Positions 31,401 through 40,337 of a DNA stretch of 64,000 bases are shown here, one piece after another. The DNA comes from Aplysia californica (taxonomy: Eukaryota; Mollusca; Gastropoda; Aplysiida; Aplysiidae). The position numbers were made by a program, and so were the translations under genes. The notes beneath the pieces are model-generated. The model searched no databases and was not told the DNA's origin. It saw only the letters and a list, made by a program, of their open reading frames with translations. How positions within the stretch are numbered: the first letter of the stretch is position 1; each line of letters opens with the position of its first letter. The stretch is taken from NCBI RefSeq assembly GCF_000002075.1, contig NW_004797302.1:954783-1018782 (forward strand). The letters run 5' to 3'.

Positions 31401-33542
31401 ACAGCGGAAGATCTTGGTTGTTGTTTTTTTGTGTTGGGGTGCATGCAATCTGCAGCTTGCATTGTATGCTTCTCGAGAAGCCTTGAATGTGTCTGAGTGT
31501 TCTCGGGTCTGCTAGGGTAATAATAGTTGTAAAGCGCATAGAGCATGCTGTAGAGTGTGGATGTGCGCTATATAAATGCAGTTATTGTAATGATTATTAT
31601 TTTATTGCTATTGTTGTCATGATTGAGATCTCCAGTCTCCATAATGATGTGTGAGAAAAATGAAGCTTCAATATGACAAAGTTCTTTTATTATCCCTATA
31701 TTGTATCTTGATTGGCGGGGGAGGGGGTTTGTTTATTTTGTAAATTCTGTTTTGTTATGAACAAGTTTTTCTAAATATGGAAAAAAAGAACATTTTCTCT
31801 TTTTTCAATCATGATGTGTTCCACTTAAACTTTCCTCTGAATTTTCAAAGCTTAAAAAAATTTTTTTGGTTATGCTTTTTATAATCAGAAATGCTTTAGA
31901 AAGCAAAATAAAGCTCCAAACTTACTTCCATATATGGCTGTCCGGGCATTCAGGTGTACTAAGCTCTAAATCATACTAAATGTTGAAGATATTTTTTATT
32001 GAAGTTTCAAAATCTGTGGTATTGATTGCTTGTGCCCGAACAAATATTTGGACAAAATTCAAATTCTAGAGGGGGGGGGGGGGGGGGGGGGTTAAAAGAT
32101 ACATTAACCATTAACCAGGCCCAATTGTTAAAAGAATGAAATATTTTTTTTCCTTTCCTGGTAGATTTTACTTTTTGGGCTTACAACATTTGAACATCTT
32201 TCCAATGGTATGTTCCGTCACTTACTTTGATAAATGTATCTTGTAGAAAGACTACAGTTTGTGTTGATGGGAGTGTATAAATCACCTACATTTAAAAAAG
32301 AAAGAAAAAAAAGACTAGTTTTCATATCTCTGAGGTTGGTAAAGTTATCAGAATTCTGAAGGATATCTGACATTTGCTACTTCTGATTCGCTAATGCTTG
32401 TGTTTGCTTCTTGTCAGGGAATTTTTTCTTCAGAACAATTCATGAACACTCTTTTGTATTTGAATTGTTTAGTCTAAGATGAGTGTCGGGCATGTCATAG
32501 AAAACTTTACTACTTGAAGTACAAAGGAAATCTGGATTAAAGGTTCAACTAGAGTGTAAACAATGATATATGGGAATAAAAATGATGTCAAGATGAAGGT
32601 CCAGCATTGTCTTTGGTATTGCCACTGTTTTAGAAGGTTTGTGTAGCTTTCTTTGTTTCCTTTTCTGGTCAAATTTTGGAATTTTTTCCTGCATATTCCT
32701 TTCAATTTGAAATGGGGCCAATAATAGAAATGAGTTTAAGACTGAAACCTGAGCTATCCCCTCCCCCTTTTCCTTCTTTTGCCAGGATAAGTAGAGAAAG
32801 CTGACTTTCTGTGTTCAAAAGTTTACACTCATGGATGGAATTGTGTATTAATTTGGATTCGCCATGTGCACCCTTGATATTGAAAGCTGAATGCGAGCTT
32901 TCAATTACTTTTGTCAATTTGTTAATTTTTTAGTTTGAATAATAATTAGATCATCCCTCATTGTCTGACGGTGACCAATGAATCTGCACAGAATATTTCT
33001 TTAACCCTATAAGTGCGTCGTGTTTTACTATCGTATCCATCCGACGTGGGAACTCTGTGCCACCTCTTTCCAAAGAGGAAATTTACTCATTAATCTGATC
33101 TGTACGCTTTGCATAGCAGTCTGTCAAAATGATTTTTTGAGAAATACTGAAAGTTTCAAAGAGATGTTGGTGCCAGTAATATTACAAAATTTGGAGAATA
33201 CTACCCCGGGGGTCCAAAATGACCCTAGCGCGTACGGATAGGGTTAAGAGAAACTGACGAAAAATGGATTCAAATAATTTGTGGCTTCTGCTTTGACCTA
33301 TGAGACTATCTTTGGCTGACAGAGAAGAGTTTGTGAGCATTTAAAAGTTTCATTTCCAAATCAGTTATGGATGTATGCAGGTTGAGATTTTTAGCAGCAT
33401 ATATAGCCTTTTACGGTTCACTAGTGTATCTTACTTTTAATTCTTTTGTTTCCTTTTCCTCAGCAGAAGAACACGACAGAGGCAACAGGCTGAGGATTTG
33501 GCCACAAACAGAGAGGTGGAGAAGTACATGTCGACAACATGA
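22350..33542 (+). CDS. BORCS8: BORCS8, BORC complex subunit 8 (whole gene model)
   Basis: BORCS8 (MEF2BNB) is a small subunit of BORC, the lysosome-surface complex that recruits Arl8 and kinesin to move lysosomes outward (family knowledge). Joined exons 22350-22416, 22992-23104, 23918-23982, 24417-24524, 25133-25267 and 33464-33542 make 567 nt, 188 aa plus stop, with GT/AG at every junction and consistent phase. Residues ~20-110 follow the human protein closely: KKVSDKFSENVNVIANEPS and FYRIQEHVRKTLPQL against human KKVTDKFTESVYVLANEPS and LYRLQEHVRRSLPEL. After residue ~120 comes a Gly/Ala/Glu-rich tail absent from the 119-aa human form. The last exon is inferred. If intron 5 is retained, translation stops at 25278-25280 after EQDEYVL, giving 166 aa. 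No in-frame stop separates the ATG from the acceptor at 22326, so an upstream start cannot be excluded. Confidence 0.9.
22992..23104 (+). CDS. BORCS8: BORCS8 coding exon 2 (most conserved block)
   Basis: Acceptor TTGTATTTTCAG, donor AAG|GTGAGG. Encodes VSDKFSENVNVIANEPSLAF and then YRIQEHVRKTLPQLVDQK, the signature of the family. It ends in phase 0. Confidence 0.95.
23190..23570 (+). mobile_element. CR1/L2-like LINE 3' end in BORCS8 intron 2, with flanks
   Basis: From 23258 the frame reads GPKIWNALPNTLREIKSVDS then FKCPLKSFLFLN and a stop (23366-23368). This is the WN-LP-LR...SFK-LK-LF tail that closes ORF2 of CR1/L2/jockey-group non-LTR retrotransposons. A ~150-bp 3' UTR follows, ending GAACGCTATATAAATG and (ATT)n. 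The body is about 23251-23527. The flanking 60 bp on the left and 40 bp on the right recur, joined, at 24185-24300. The element is strongly 5'-truncated. Confidence 0.8.
23640..23852 (+). mobile_element. S2 SINE-like element, plus copy, in BORCS8 intron 2
   Basis: GCTCTGGTGTGATTTGCTCC, CTTCTTTCCTATCAGACATG, TAACACCTCTAATCTTCAGC, then the tail GTGTTGCAAGTGTCGTAAAA and TTCTTACT with an A-rich end. The orientation of the tail defines this strand as sense for the family. Confidence 0.8.
23918..23982 (+). CDS. BORCS8: BORCS8 coding exon 3
   Basis: Acceptor TTCTTGTAG, donor AA|GTAAGT. Encodes HEVEDIQAKVQGACFDAEYA then T and part of N, aligning with human ADMQRWEEQSQGAIYTVEYA. Confidence 0.93.
24035..24300. 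repeat. S5 fragment (-) and paralogue of the LINE-flank sequence
   Basis: 24035-24175 matches the body of the reversed S5 SINE at 14.36 kb (TTTAGGAGACAGGCTTC, GAAAGACTGAGATACTTGAT). 24185-24300 repeats the flank of the LINE at 23.19-23.57 kb (TTCTTTTCTCTTTTTGAATG ... GTGAGTAATGG ... CGTTAGTTAT) but lacks the LINE. All lie in BORCS8 intron 3. Confidence 0.65.
24417..24524 (+). CDS. BORCS8: BORCS8 coding exon 4
   Basis: Acceptor CTCTCTTTTCAG, donor AG|GTAACT. Encodes NAVKAMQNSAIHFQNIQDLL then KNAMFMKQQISYEDARR. The human counterpart is SAVKNLVDSSVYFRSVEGLL. This completes the conserved helical core. Confidence 0.93.
25133..25267 (+). CDS. BORCS8: BORCS8 coding exon 5, variable Gly/Glu-rich tail
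   Basis: Acceptor TTTTTTTGCTGCCCAG. The codons give RQGRASPSVGGRGEESEKN then EASGAAAEGGQGMEGGQRK and IGQEQDE. Low complexity, likely disordered. The donor GA|GTATGT is used in the model. Unspliced, the frame ends three codons later at TAG 25278-25280. Composition is clearly GC-richer than the intron around it, which supports coding. Confidence 0.8.
25785..26660. repeat. Tandem array, unit ~170 bp, in BORCS8 intron 5
   Basis: At least three clear units (about 26140-26325, 26326-26490, 26491-26660) plus a decayed one at 25785 share, in order, GACTTCAGTTTGAGAT, CCTTCAT..., CTTTCAGTGT and CTCAGCAGTCTGT. Each unit carries a pyrimidine-AG acceptor look-alike. No frame persists across units. Confidence 0.8.
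26815..27375. repeat. Minisatellite, unit 31 bp, ~17-18 copies
   Basis: The unit is TATTGAAATGTGCGTAGGAT plus TACTGTCGGGG. The first eight or so copies are almost perfectly 31 bp; later copies carry indels and drift to GTATATTGAATAGTGCG. Located in BORCS8 intron 5. Minus-strand Pro/Asn/Ile frames are artefacts. Confidence 0.92.
27590..27800 (-). mobile_element. S2 SINE-like element with 13-bp target duplication
   Basis: The body 27603-27787 lies between perfect direct repeats CTGTTCTTCTGTT (27590-27602 and 27788-27800). On the minus strand it runs from the GGTTGGCGGGTGCTCTGGTG head through CTCCTTCTTTCCTATCAAAC to the tail GTTGCAAGTGCCGTAAAACT with a TTAAAACTAAA-type end. The perfect duplication shows recent retroposition into BORCS8 intron 5. 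Confidence 0.9.
27810..28790. other. Intron 5 sequence, small (GATA/GACA) run only
   Basis: A short GATA/GACA/GA run lies at 28205-28270. Nothing else is supported. The 155-codon frame at 28517-28984 overlaps an M2 element and has no protein similarity I recognise. Confidence 0.5.
28795..28975 (+). mobile_element. M2: short TIR element (181 bp), pogo/mariner-like
   Basis: Starts TA|CAGTCGAACTTGCTTTAGTA and ends GTCTTAGACAATTTCGACTG, an imperfect inverted repeat. The family consensus start CAGTCRAAATTGTCCAAGAC with a TA target fits Tc1/mariner/pogo-type ends. The inside has AATGGCCACTTCTC and AACACGGCCTCTTTTCTCC. Non-coding. Confidence 0.7.
29590..29965. mobile_element. M2 element interrupted by an S2 SINE-like insertion
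   Basis: 29590-29749 is M2 (GTCGAAAATGTCCCAAGATG, CATTGAGAAAAGTGG, GGTTGTGTACAAGTGG). S2 (minus) fills 29762-29945 between perfect 12-bp repeats GGGCAGATGTTT (29750-29761, 29946-29957). M2 sequence (TTGGAGCAGGTTCTACTG) resumes after it. S2 is thus younger than this M2 copy. Confidence 0.85.
29970..31255. other. Intron 5 sequence; repeated GCATAATTT words
   Basis: A C-run lies at about 30668-30680. Between 30810 and 30935 the word GCATAATTT occurs four times. Nothing coding is supported. Confidence 0.45.
31262..31612 (+). mobile_element. S4: tRNA-headed SINE with GCGCTATATAAATG tail
   Basis: Head CTATAGCTTAGAGGTTAAGC (box A) and GTGAGTTTGAGTCCCATCAG (box B-like). The body includes GCTTCTCGAGAAGCC and GGGTCTGCTAGGGTAATAAT, and the tail is GATGTGCGCTATATAAATGC with an ATT-rich end. 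Copies: 55.01 kb (+, full), 33.99 kb (+, 3' part), 37.22 kb (-, 3' part) and 45.20 kb (+, 5' part). Confidence 0.8.
31615..32960. other. Intron 5 sequence; G22 run
   Basis: A poly-G run of about 22 lies at 32071-32092. Otherwise AT-rich, with no supported feature. Confidence 0.5.
33001..33247 (+). mobile_element. piggyBac-like MITE (239 bp) with TTAA target duplication
   Basis: TTAA (33001-33004), then CCCTATAAGTGCGTCG at the left end; the right end GCGTACGGATAGGG is followed by TTAA (33244-33247). CCCT...AGGG ends with TTAA duplication are the hallmark of the piggyBac superfamily. A second copy is at 53.41 kb. It sits inside a dispersed repeat whose element-free paralogue is at 20.24 kb. 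No transposase frame. Confidence 0.85.
33464..33542 (+). CDS. BORCS8: Probable BORCS8 terminal coding exon (exon 6)
   Basis: A strong acceptor (TTTTGTTTCCTTTTCCTCAG) is followed by a second AG three bases later (CAGCAG, a NAGNAG site). Joined to the GA end of exon 5, both choices keep one frame: RRTRQRQQAEDLATNREVEK then YMSTT and TGA. Charged, helix-like, and the phase fits by construction. No homologue is known to me, so this is inference. The alternative is the intronic stop at 25278. Confidence 0.5.
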
Positions 33543-33549
33543 CAACATT

Positions 33550-34485
33550 GCTGCTTTGCTGCTGCTCACTGCAAAAATTTGACTGTTCCTGCCAGGCCGT
33601 TGTTGACAGCTCCTTCCACAACTCTTTTGATAGTATCCACGTCACTTTAGAAAGTACACCGATAACATCATGTATGTGGCTCATTCTTCCCACAGATTGT
33701 ACATCCAAAAATACTATATTTTGTTATAATTTTTTTTCTGGAGCACTCTTAACGTACTTGGTAATACTTGACTGTTAGATTTGGTCACAAATTATTCATG
33801 ATATCGGTCAGAGTAAAACCCTTCTATAGCATCTGTGAAAAGTTAACATGAAAATAGAATGCGGAACTGCATGTCAATGGTTGTTTTGTGGTTCATCAGG
33901 GTACATCATAAACATGCAGGAAGATTTGTCAGCATTTTTTGTTGTAGAAAACAAAATATGAATCTGCATCCACCATCTATATGCCTTCTGGGAAGCCAAA
34001 AACGTATCTGAGTCTGAGTGAATTGGGGTTTGATGGAATAATAATAGTTGTAAAGTGTGAGGAGCATCCTATTGAGCATGGATATGCGCTATGCAAACGC
34101 AATTATTATTATAATTATCTTGAGAAAGAGGGAAAGTTGAAGATTTGAAGAGACCATGAAAGCTTTGACTGTGATTGGCTCCTTCTGACAAAGGAAAACA
34201 TATTTCAGGGTTCTTATTTGGTGTGTAGACTTGACAGACTTCAAGAGGTTTCTTCCTAGATTTAAGAAATTTTGACTTTTAACTTCTCTGTCACTGCAAA
34301 CAATTACAAGCGGATTTAATGGGTTTTAAAAGTGAAACTATTCGTTGGACTCAGATAGTTTTTGAGATATGGTCACGTTTGTGAGTGAGGGATGAACCAA
34401 CTACTTTTGAGATAAATGTCAAAAATCAACACCATTCGTAATATTAAATAATGGAAAAGCTTTTAAAAATTGAAGTGAAATAATT
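33550..34485. other. Downstream of BORCS8; S4 3' fragment at 33990-34125
   Basis: 33990-34125 carries the S4 3' half (CTTCTGGGAAGCC, AATAATAGTTGTAAAGTG, GGATATGCGCTATGCAAACG). No clear polyadenylation site directly after the stop was identified. Confidence 0.6.
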
Positions 34486-34487
34486 GA

Positions 34488-34641
34488 GTCAGGACGCGGT
34501 GGAATCAGGCGCTCGTCAATTTTTGGGTGTGTGGAGGTATTGGTATCAACTGCAAGCTTGGCGGAAGAACTGGCCGAAAAATGCCTGTTTCTTCGATTTC
34601 TTTATTTTGACGAGCGCCTGATTTCACTACAATGGCTCACA
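34488..34641 (+). mobile_element. M1 TIR element, internally deleted copy (~154 bp)
   Basis: Both ends are present (GTCAGGACGCGGTGGAATCA and GACGAGCGCCTGATTTCACT) but about 280 bp of the interior is missing. An internal deletion derivative that keeps the termini. Confidence 0.8.
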
Positions 34642-34649
34642 TTTTGTGA

Positions 34650-36070
34650 GGGTAGGGAAAAATGGGTGGTGAGTTGATATATTACGAATCTCAAATTTCC
34701 CCAAAATAAGGTTTTTCACTATTTTCCATTTTCCTAATTTTCTTTAAATAAGCCTGTGTGACATGCGGACCCTTTTCCCTGTCCCACACACACACATATT
34801 GTTTTCCCCATCAGCCGCTTTATTTAATAATGATGAATGATGTTATTATGTGATATGTTAGTATTTTATGGTGGTTTGTTCTGCATTTTTACAATTGTGT
34901 GAAGAAATACAGGGGATTAAAGCTAGTGTTTTAGTGACTCGTGGAAAAATTGCAATACTTAATATTTTATATTTTTCTGGACTCTTACTCATTTGAGTGA
35001 AGATTGGGTTTGAGATGGCAAAATGTGAATGCCTTTATCAGCTATTTAAAAAATGTAATTAGAGGTGTGCCCCCATTGACACTATGTACATAATTTAGGA
35101 GGCAGCTGTTTCAACCCAGGCTAAGAGGGATACAACAACCCAGCAGACAAACTGAGAAAATCAAGTTTTGGTGTGAAAATATTGACCGATTTACATCCAC
35201 GCGTCTTCAATTTCTTTTGATTTTTTTTCGTGAGTTTTCCATCAGATTAAATTTTTGTAGGCACATTTATCTCTTTGACCTTTGAAGTCCTCTCTAGCTC
35301 AGGTGTGTCTGTGGCTGTTAAGTCTTGATGTGCTTATGTGGCAGGGAGAGAGATGAATATCTGTAGTTTTTTCTTCCTGAAAAAAAAATGTGATGTATGG
35401 TGTCTTAAATGACAGAGGAGTCTGTGTGTGTTGCTCAAGTTTCAACTAGATGGAAAGAGTGTTTTGTCCATGTAGCCTAAGAGCTGTTATTTGTGAGGGG
35501 AAAAAAACTCATTCCACCAATGCTACTTTTGTATTTATGTGCAATATACATGTAAATAAACTTCTGATATTTATTTTCTGGGTTTTTTTTTTACTCATTT
35601 TATTTTTTGTAGCAACACAATTTGTGACAAGTCGCCACCTGAGAATTACAAAGTTCTGCCTGACATTTTTGGCCCTTTTGAGTTACTAAGACCATGGGGT
35701 CAGAAACCAAAAATTCTGACTGCTCTATCAAGATCATAAGATTATTCTGAGTGGTTATCAAGATATTCAAGAATTGCATTAGAAAAAGCTTGACATATTG
35801 TGAAATTCAAAACTTTTTACATCGAGTTTCTCACAACTAGGCACTGAGCAGGTAGAACATTATAATTCTAGGATAGCTACGTGTCCAGCTTCACTGAGAA
35901 AGGCATTGTTTGTATCCTAAGAAAGCATACTCTACCCTACTTCCCCTTAGTTCACCCATCTGTCTTTGAATGGGTGGTAGACAGTCGTCAAAAAACAATG
36001 TATATATTTGAAGAGCAATGCCTCAAATCTCAAACTCAAAGGCACCAATATGACTGCACTGGTCAATGTT
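34650..36070. other. Intergenic; S5 body fragment at 35050-35170
   Basis: 35050-35170 resembles the reversed S5 body (AATTTAGGAGGCAGCTG, CAAACTGAGAAAATCAAG). A possible polyadenylation signal AATAAA lies at 35556 (+). No coding exon was recognised. Confidence 0.4.
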
Positions 36071-36074
36071 GGTT

Positions 36075-36245
36075 ATGTTAAAGTGTGTAGGAGTACGGCT
36101 TAACACCCGTTTCGACACTATTAGTTTATTTAAGAGGTGGGACCTCCAAAGTTAGCATCCCTCTCCCTTAGAACCAAGCCAAATGGGTTGAGAGCCTTAA
36201 AAACTGCAAAACAATTCAATTTCAAGCGCACCCAGTCTGGGATTA
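36075..36245 (-). mobile_element. S3 SINE 3' fragment, reversed
   Basis: The minus strand contains the S3 end blocks: CTTGGTTCTAAGGGAGAGGG, GGAGGTCCCACCTCTTAAAT and CGGGTGTTAAGCC. It is joined directly to an S1 fragment. Confidence 0.7.
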
Positions 36246-36249
36246 GTAC

Positions 36250-36685
36250 CACAGCCAGAATCCGGGTAGCGACGAAAAAATTGTCCCTTTCACCTCCTTT
36301 CCTGCTCTCTATCTAGTCTAGCAATATTCTGTCGTCTGCTTTCGTTTCCACTTTCTGCCCCTACCTCTGGGCTCCCGACTCTTTCTCCAGCCTTTCAACT
36401 GCTACTCCTAGGCTCCTTACTGCTGTCTTTCAGCCACACCCCTGATCTTCTGGTAGGAAATATCTACACCTAGCCTTCTCGGACAAGGGAAAAAAATCTT
36501 GGAGGACCCGTGTGCAAGTTGCGCACGTTAAAGATCCCTTGGTGGTCTAAAATCGATAAGAGTAGACTTCGGCCGCCACGTGGGCAAAATAAAAAATTTT
36601 CTACCCACTGAAAATGTTTAATGTGTCCCGCACGCTCATATGACCTTATGCAGATGCGAGCACCGTAAAACATTACCAAAGAACC
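36250..36685 (+). mobile_element. S1 SINE, 5'-truncated copy
   Basis: Begins at the box B end (ATCCGGGTAGCGACG) and continues through GTGCAAGTTGCGCACGTTAA, TTCGGCCGCCACGTGGGC and the tail TATGACCTTATGCAGATGCG then AGCACCGTAAAACATTAC. Confidence 0.85.
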
Positions 36686-36807
36686 ATAGCCATCCACTCT
36701 GCACTGTACTCAATGAGGATACCAACTAAGCTAGTGGAGTGCCCAGCAAATGTTGTACCTAACAGTAAAGTTAGTTCAAAGAGTTCATTCATTGTTCATT
36801 GTTTCAG

Positions 36808-36932
36808 GAAGCAACATCCCTGCACTCCGGACATGTCCACTGATGCTTCGGTGCTCTCTCCAAAATGTTGCCGAGGGTCCTTCCACTGATTGTGCCAGTA
36901 CAAAGAGTGTGATAGGCGAAACACCATTTTAA
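36808..36932 (+). other. Exon-like block (weak)
   Basis: TTCATTGTTTCAG|GAAGCAAC looks like an acceptor. The following 42 codons are open (GSNIPALRTCPLMLRCSLQN then VAEGPSTDCASTKSVIGETPF). If spliced to BORCS8 exon 5 the frame would be the other one (EKQHPCTPDMSTDASVLSPK then CCRGSFH, stop). No family resemblance. Could be an alternative 3' end or chance. Confidence 0.2.
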
Positions 36933-36984
36933 TTTAGTAAACAAATGCAAGATAACATTCATATCTCTAGCAAAACTAATTCTT

Positions 36985-37142
36985 TTGGTTTTAGTGTTTT
37001 ACTACTGCACTTGCAGCACAACAAAGTCATATAAGTGCTGAAGACCAGAAGTGTAACTAGAGAGTTACAAACACAAAAAAAGGAGGGGAGATAAGGACGA
37101 CAGATGTTTGATAGGAAAGAAGGAGCAAATGGCACCAGAGCA
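36985..37142 (-). mobile_element. S2 SINE-like element, minus copy, head-truncated
   Basis: Tail block (TTTACTACTGCACTTGCAGC as reverse complement), AAGTCATATAAGTGC, AGAGAGTTACAAACAC and CGACAGATGTTTGATAGG. Ends early, at ACCAGAGCAAA, with no GCCAACC head. Confidence 0.8.
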
Positions 37143-37221
37143 AATTCTTAAGTTATGAAGATATACATGTACAATATAGGTGCAAACCATTAGTAGATCA
37201 GTTCAGTGCATTGTCTGTAGA

Positions 37222-37390
37222 TTTCTTTAATAATAATAATAAATAGCATTTCTATAGCGCATATCCCCGCTCAACTGCAGGCTCTATGCGCTTTACACTA
37301 TATTATTACCCCAGCAGACCACAAAACACTCCGAAACATTCTCAGCTTCCCGGGAAGCATACAGTGCAAGCAGCTGATTAAGGGCTCAAA
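37222..37390 (-). mobile_element. S4 SINE 3' part, reversed
   Basis: On plus: AATAATAATAATAAATAGCA, TTTCTATAGCGCATATCC, GGCTCTATGCGCTTTACA, CCAGCAGACC and CTTCCCGGGAAGCATACA. The exact reverse of the S4 tail. Confidence 0.8.
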
Positions 37391-37394
37391 CACT

Positions 37395-38260
37395 AACAAA
37401 CTGACAAGATAGTTGAACAAAAAGAAGTTCATAGGTCAAATGACATTCTATTGTTACTGTGAAGAGAAACAAGACCACCAACAGAAATAAATACGGTATA
37501 CACAAAACTTTTGAGAAGAGACTTTATTGTTTCTGTCAACAGTCAAACTAAGACTGTATACAAAATCTTAGCCATTCAATACCATTATTTATGCATATCT
37601 TGGTGGATGGAACAAGGATAAATAGGATTTCTTACCAAATCACTTTCAAAAAGTAGTTCTGTCAATGTAAAGCAAAGGGCAAAAACATTGAGTACAGCCA
37701 ACATTGAGATATCGTCTCCGTCTCAGAACTACTTTGTCCAAGGTGTCTCTTTACTTTCGTACGCTTAGGAGTATTAGGACAAAATAGTTCTTAGGCGAGA
37801 ATGTTTGTACTGAGCAATAAATATTACTTCAAATGTGACATGTTCATATAACAATGACGAAAAATAGAAAAGAGAAGGGTACATTCATGCTGCTTTGAGG
37901 TTGGAGAAGATTTCTAAGACAAACCACACATTTCGGGGCGATATTACTTAAAGTTACAAACCAGACTGATTTATCGTTTAGAATCCCATCATGATAGCTT
38001 TGAAGAGCAAGAAAGGTTGAGCCATGATTTTTTTTTTAAAAAGGTGCAATGAAGTGAGAAACAGAGTTCAAGCCAAGGCATTTCCCACAGCTGACAGAAA
38101 GAAGACATTAAAAAGACTACTAAAATAGCATGAAGTGATTAGTTCAATAACCTCTCCCTCTAAAATTTATTTCGATAATAATATGGGAGTGTTTTTATCA
38201 TATTTTTAAAAAAGCAACAACCATCAAACTTCTTTAAAGTCCCTTTTCAAAAACTCTGGA
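37395..38260. other. Intergenic; possible far 3' region of NFX1
   Basis: AT-rich unique sequence. TTTATT at 37525 would read AATAAA on the NFX1 strand, but it lies 4.4 kb beyond the stop codon, so a link is only conceivable. Confidence 0.3.
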
Positions 38261-38262
38261 CC

Positions 38263-39740
38263 TTATGTCAGAGATGCCAACCACAGAAAACCGAAATGAG
38301 TACTGGGAAATATGAAAATGTGTATTTTCAGTGGGAAATGTGTATTCCCCACGACCCACCGACCAACTAGTAAAATGTTCAGGGTGTCCAGCAATATTTC
38401 CTGAAAAATATTTACCAGCTCATCAGCTCGAAAAAGGGAGCACACACGCGTACAATATATACATGTATCCAGTCAGCAACATGTCAGTGTTCAGTGTCGT
38501 ACTGGGGTCTTGTTTGACTTTATTTCAGTCTATTATAATATTTTCCTCTCATTATTATATAAAACATTAATCCTGCTTTGAGAGTTGGGAAGGGCCTAGA
38601 ACAAGAATTTCGACAATCAAGAACCAGTCTGGGTATCATGATTCATATTATGAACTAACAGATTAAAATTATTCCTCAAACTCAGAGAAGAGCAATAACT
38701 TGAATGGCTCAAGTAGACCCATGCACTGGGAGAGTTGTGTAACAACTGTGAGAGGGCAAGATGCAGTGACACTGAAAATCTGCCAGTCTTGAACCAAAAG
38801 CTACAACATACACTGTAGGTATAATTTACTATCACCCATCCAATGAAACGCGAACACTTTATTTCAATAACACAAGACTTGCAAAGAATGAAGGGTCCCG
38901 ATTCCGCACGCGGCCTGCACCAACCTGCGATTTGCAGAAAGCTCTAATCAAAATTCTGAAATTTGCTTCCAAGGTTTTGTCCTCTGGTGTTGCCTTCGGC
39001 CCCCCCTAGTATCTTAAATCTTTAAAAAAAAAATAATCCCCTCCCCTATTCCGTAGTCCTATACTTCACAACGCAGTTACTCACACCAAAGACGGTCTTT
39101 GCTCACACGATGCCGCATTTATTTATGATGCGAATGCGCGCAGGTTCAATGACCGGTCACGATGGCGAGCCAGACAATCTAAAAATCGGACGACGCTTGT
39201 ATTTTCTTCTCTTTCTTTCCCACACGTGACAGCACAGAGACGAGTCCGAGCGTTGATTGAATTTTATTTCCAAGGCAACACAGCGTTTACACTGCACAAC
39301 TTGCATGTCACAAATGTTGCGTTATCAGACTACCGCTGGCAAACTTCTCGGTGGTAACGAAAGCAAAAGTAGATCTTGATTTTCCCGATCGAGCATCGGT
39401 GTCACATACACTTCCGCCTGCCGCCAGAGCCGCCTGTTCGCGTGAAACGTACTCTCGGACGCGGAAAAGGTGAACGAATATAATATCACAATCGCAACCG
39501 GCAAAAATGAAGTTACTGACCTTATCAGACTTGGTTTTCAAATATTCCAGTTCCGCGATACTGATACTATTTTGACAAAAGATGGGACTTGAGGTAATTA
39601 GGTTTATTCGCCCAAGCTGAATCTCGTATTTTTCGCATCCTAGGATGCGTATTTTTTAATGAAAAGTCGTATTCGCGTTTTTTCGGTAAAAAATCGTACT
39701 AAAATACGTAAAATCATACTGGTTGGCATCTCTGTTATGT
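38263..39740. mobile_element. TIR DNA element (1466 bp) with 6-bp target duplication
   Basis: Starts CAGAGATGCCAACCA (38269) and ends with its perfect complement TGGTTGGCATCTCTG (39720-39734). Direct repeats TTATGT flank it (38263-38268, 39735-39740). The terminal sequence is hAT-like in look (CAGNG-ATG-CAACC), yet hAT duplications are 8 bp, so the superfamily is open. The interior, especially 38.87-39.55 kb, is richer in GC and CpG than the surroundings. The longest frame inside (78 codons, minus, 39308-39541) matches nothing I know. Confidence 0.8.
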
Positions 39741-40335
39741 CCTTTACCCCCCCCCCCCCAAAGACCTGTTGACTTATTGGAAATGATTATCTGTCACAAA
39801 CTATCACTCAACCAGTCAATTAACTTCATCACAACTAAAACAACTGTAGCAGGAATGAGTTCATTTTTTATGTCTACAAAACTAAAAACCTTTCTGACCT
39901 AACTAAAAGTAAAGAAAATTCTCTGCTGAGGGTCTGTGCGTCAATAAGTAAGTTTTCAAGTGCAAGCAAAAAAAGATAGATAACTTGCATAGCTAGAGTT
40001 TCAGAGAACAATATACGGAAACAAAAATTTAATACATTTTCAGCTCCGATATTCACTAAAAATAACAAAAGTATCATTTCAAATATGGTTTCATGAACCA
40101 CACACCATTTCCGTCATACACATAAAACAGAGACAGACGGAATCTAAATAAAGGCTTTAGGAAAGGTAACCTAAACACATTTCACCGAGGGCTGCCAGCG
40201 ACAATGAGTGATTGTTCCAGAGGTAGAAGTGTGAACATGTCTCTCCCATCACAGCTGGTGCTAACTCTTCATCTGTGTAGTCAAGGGAGGTAGGTTTCAA
40301 TACAATACAAACATCATTTTATATATATATATATA
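39741..40335. other. Intergenic, no feature seen
   Basis: C10-C11 run at about 39747-39757 and (AT)n at 40319-40335. Nothing coding. Confidence 0.5.
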
Positions 40336-40337
40336 TT

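Noticed and set aside
31364-31546. 60-codon minus frame
   Set aside because: Antisense of the S4 SINE.
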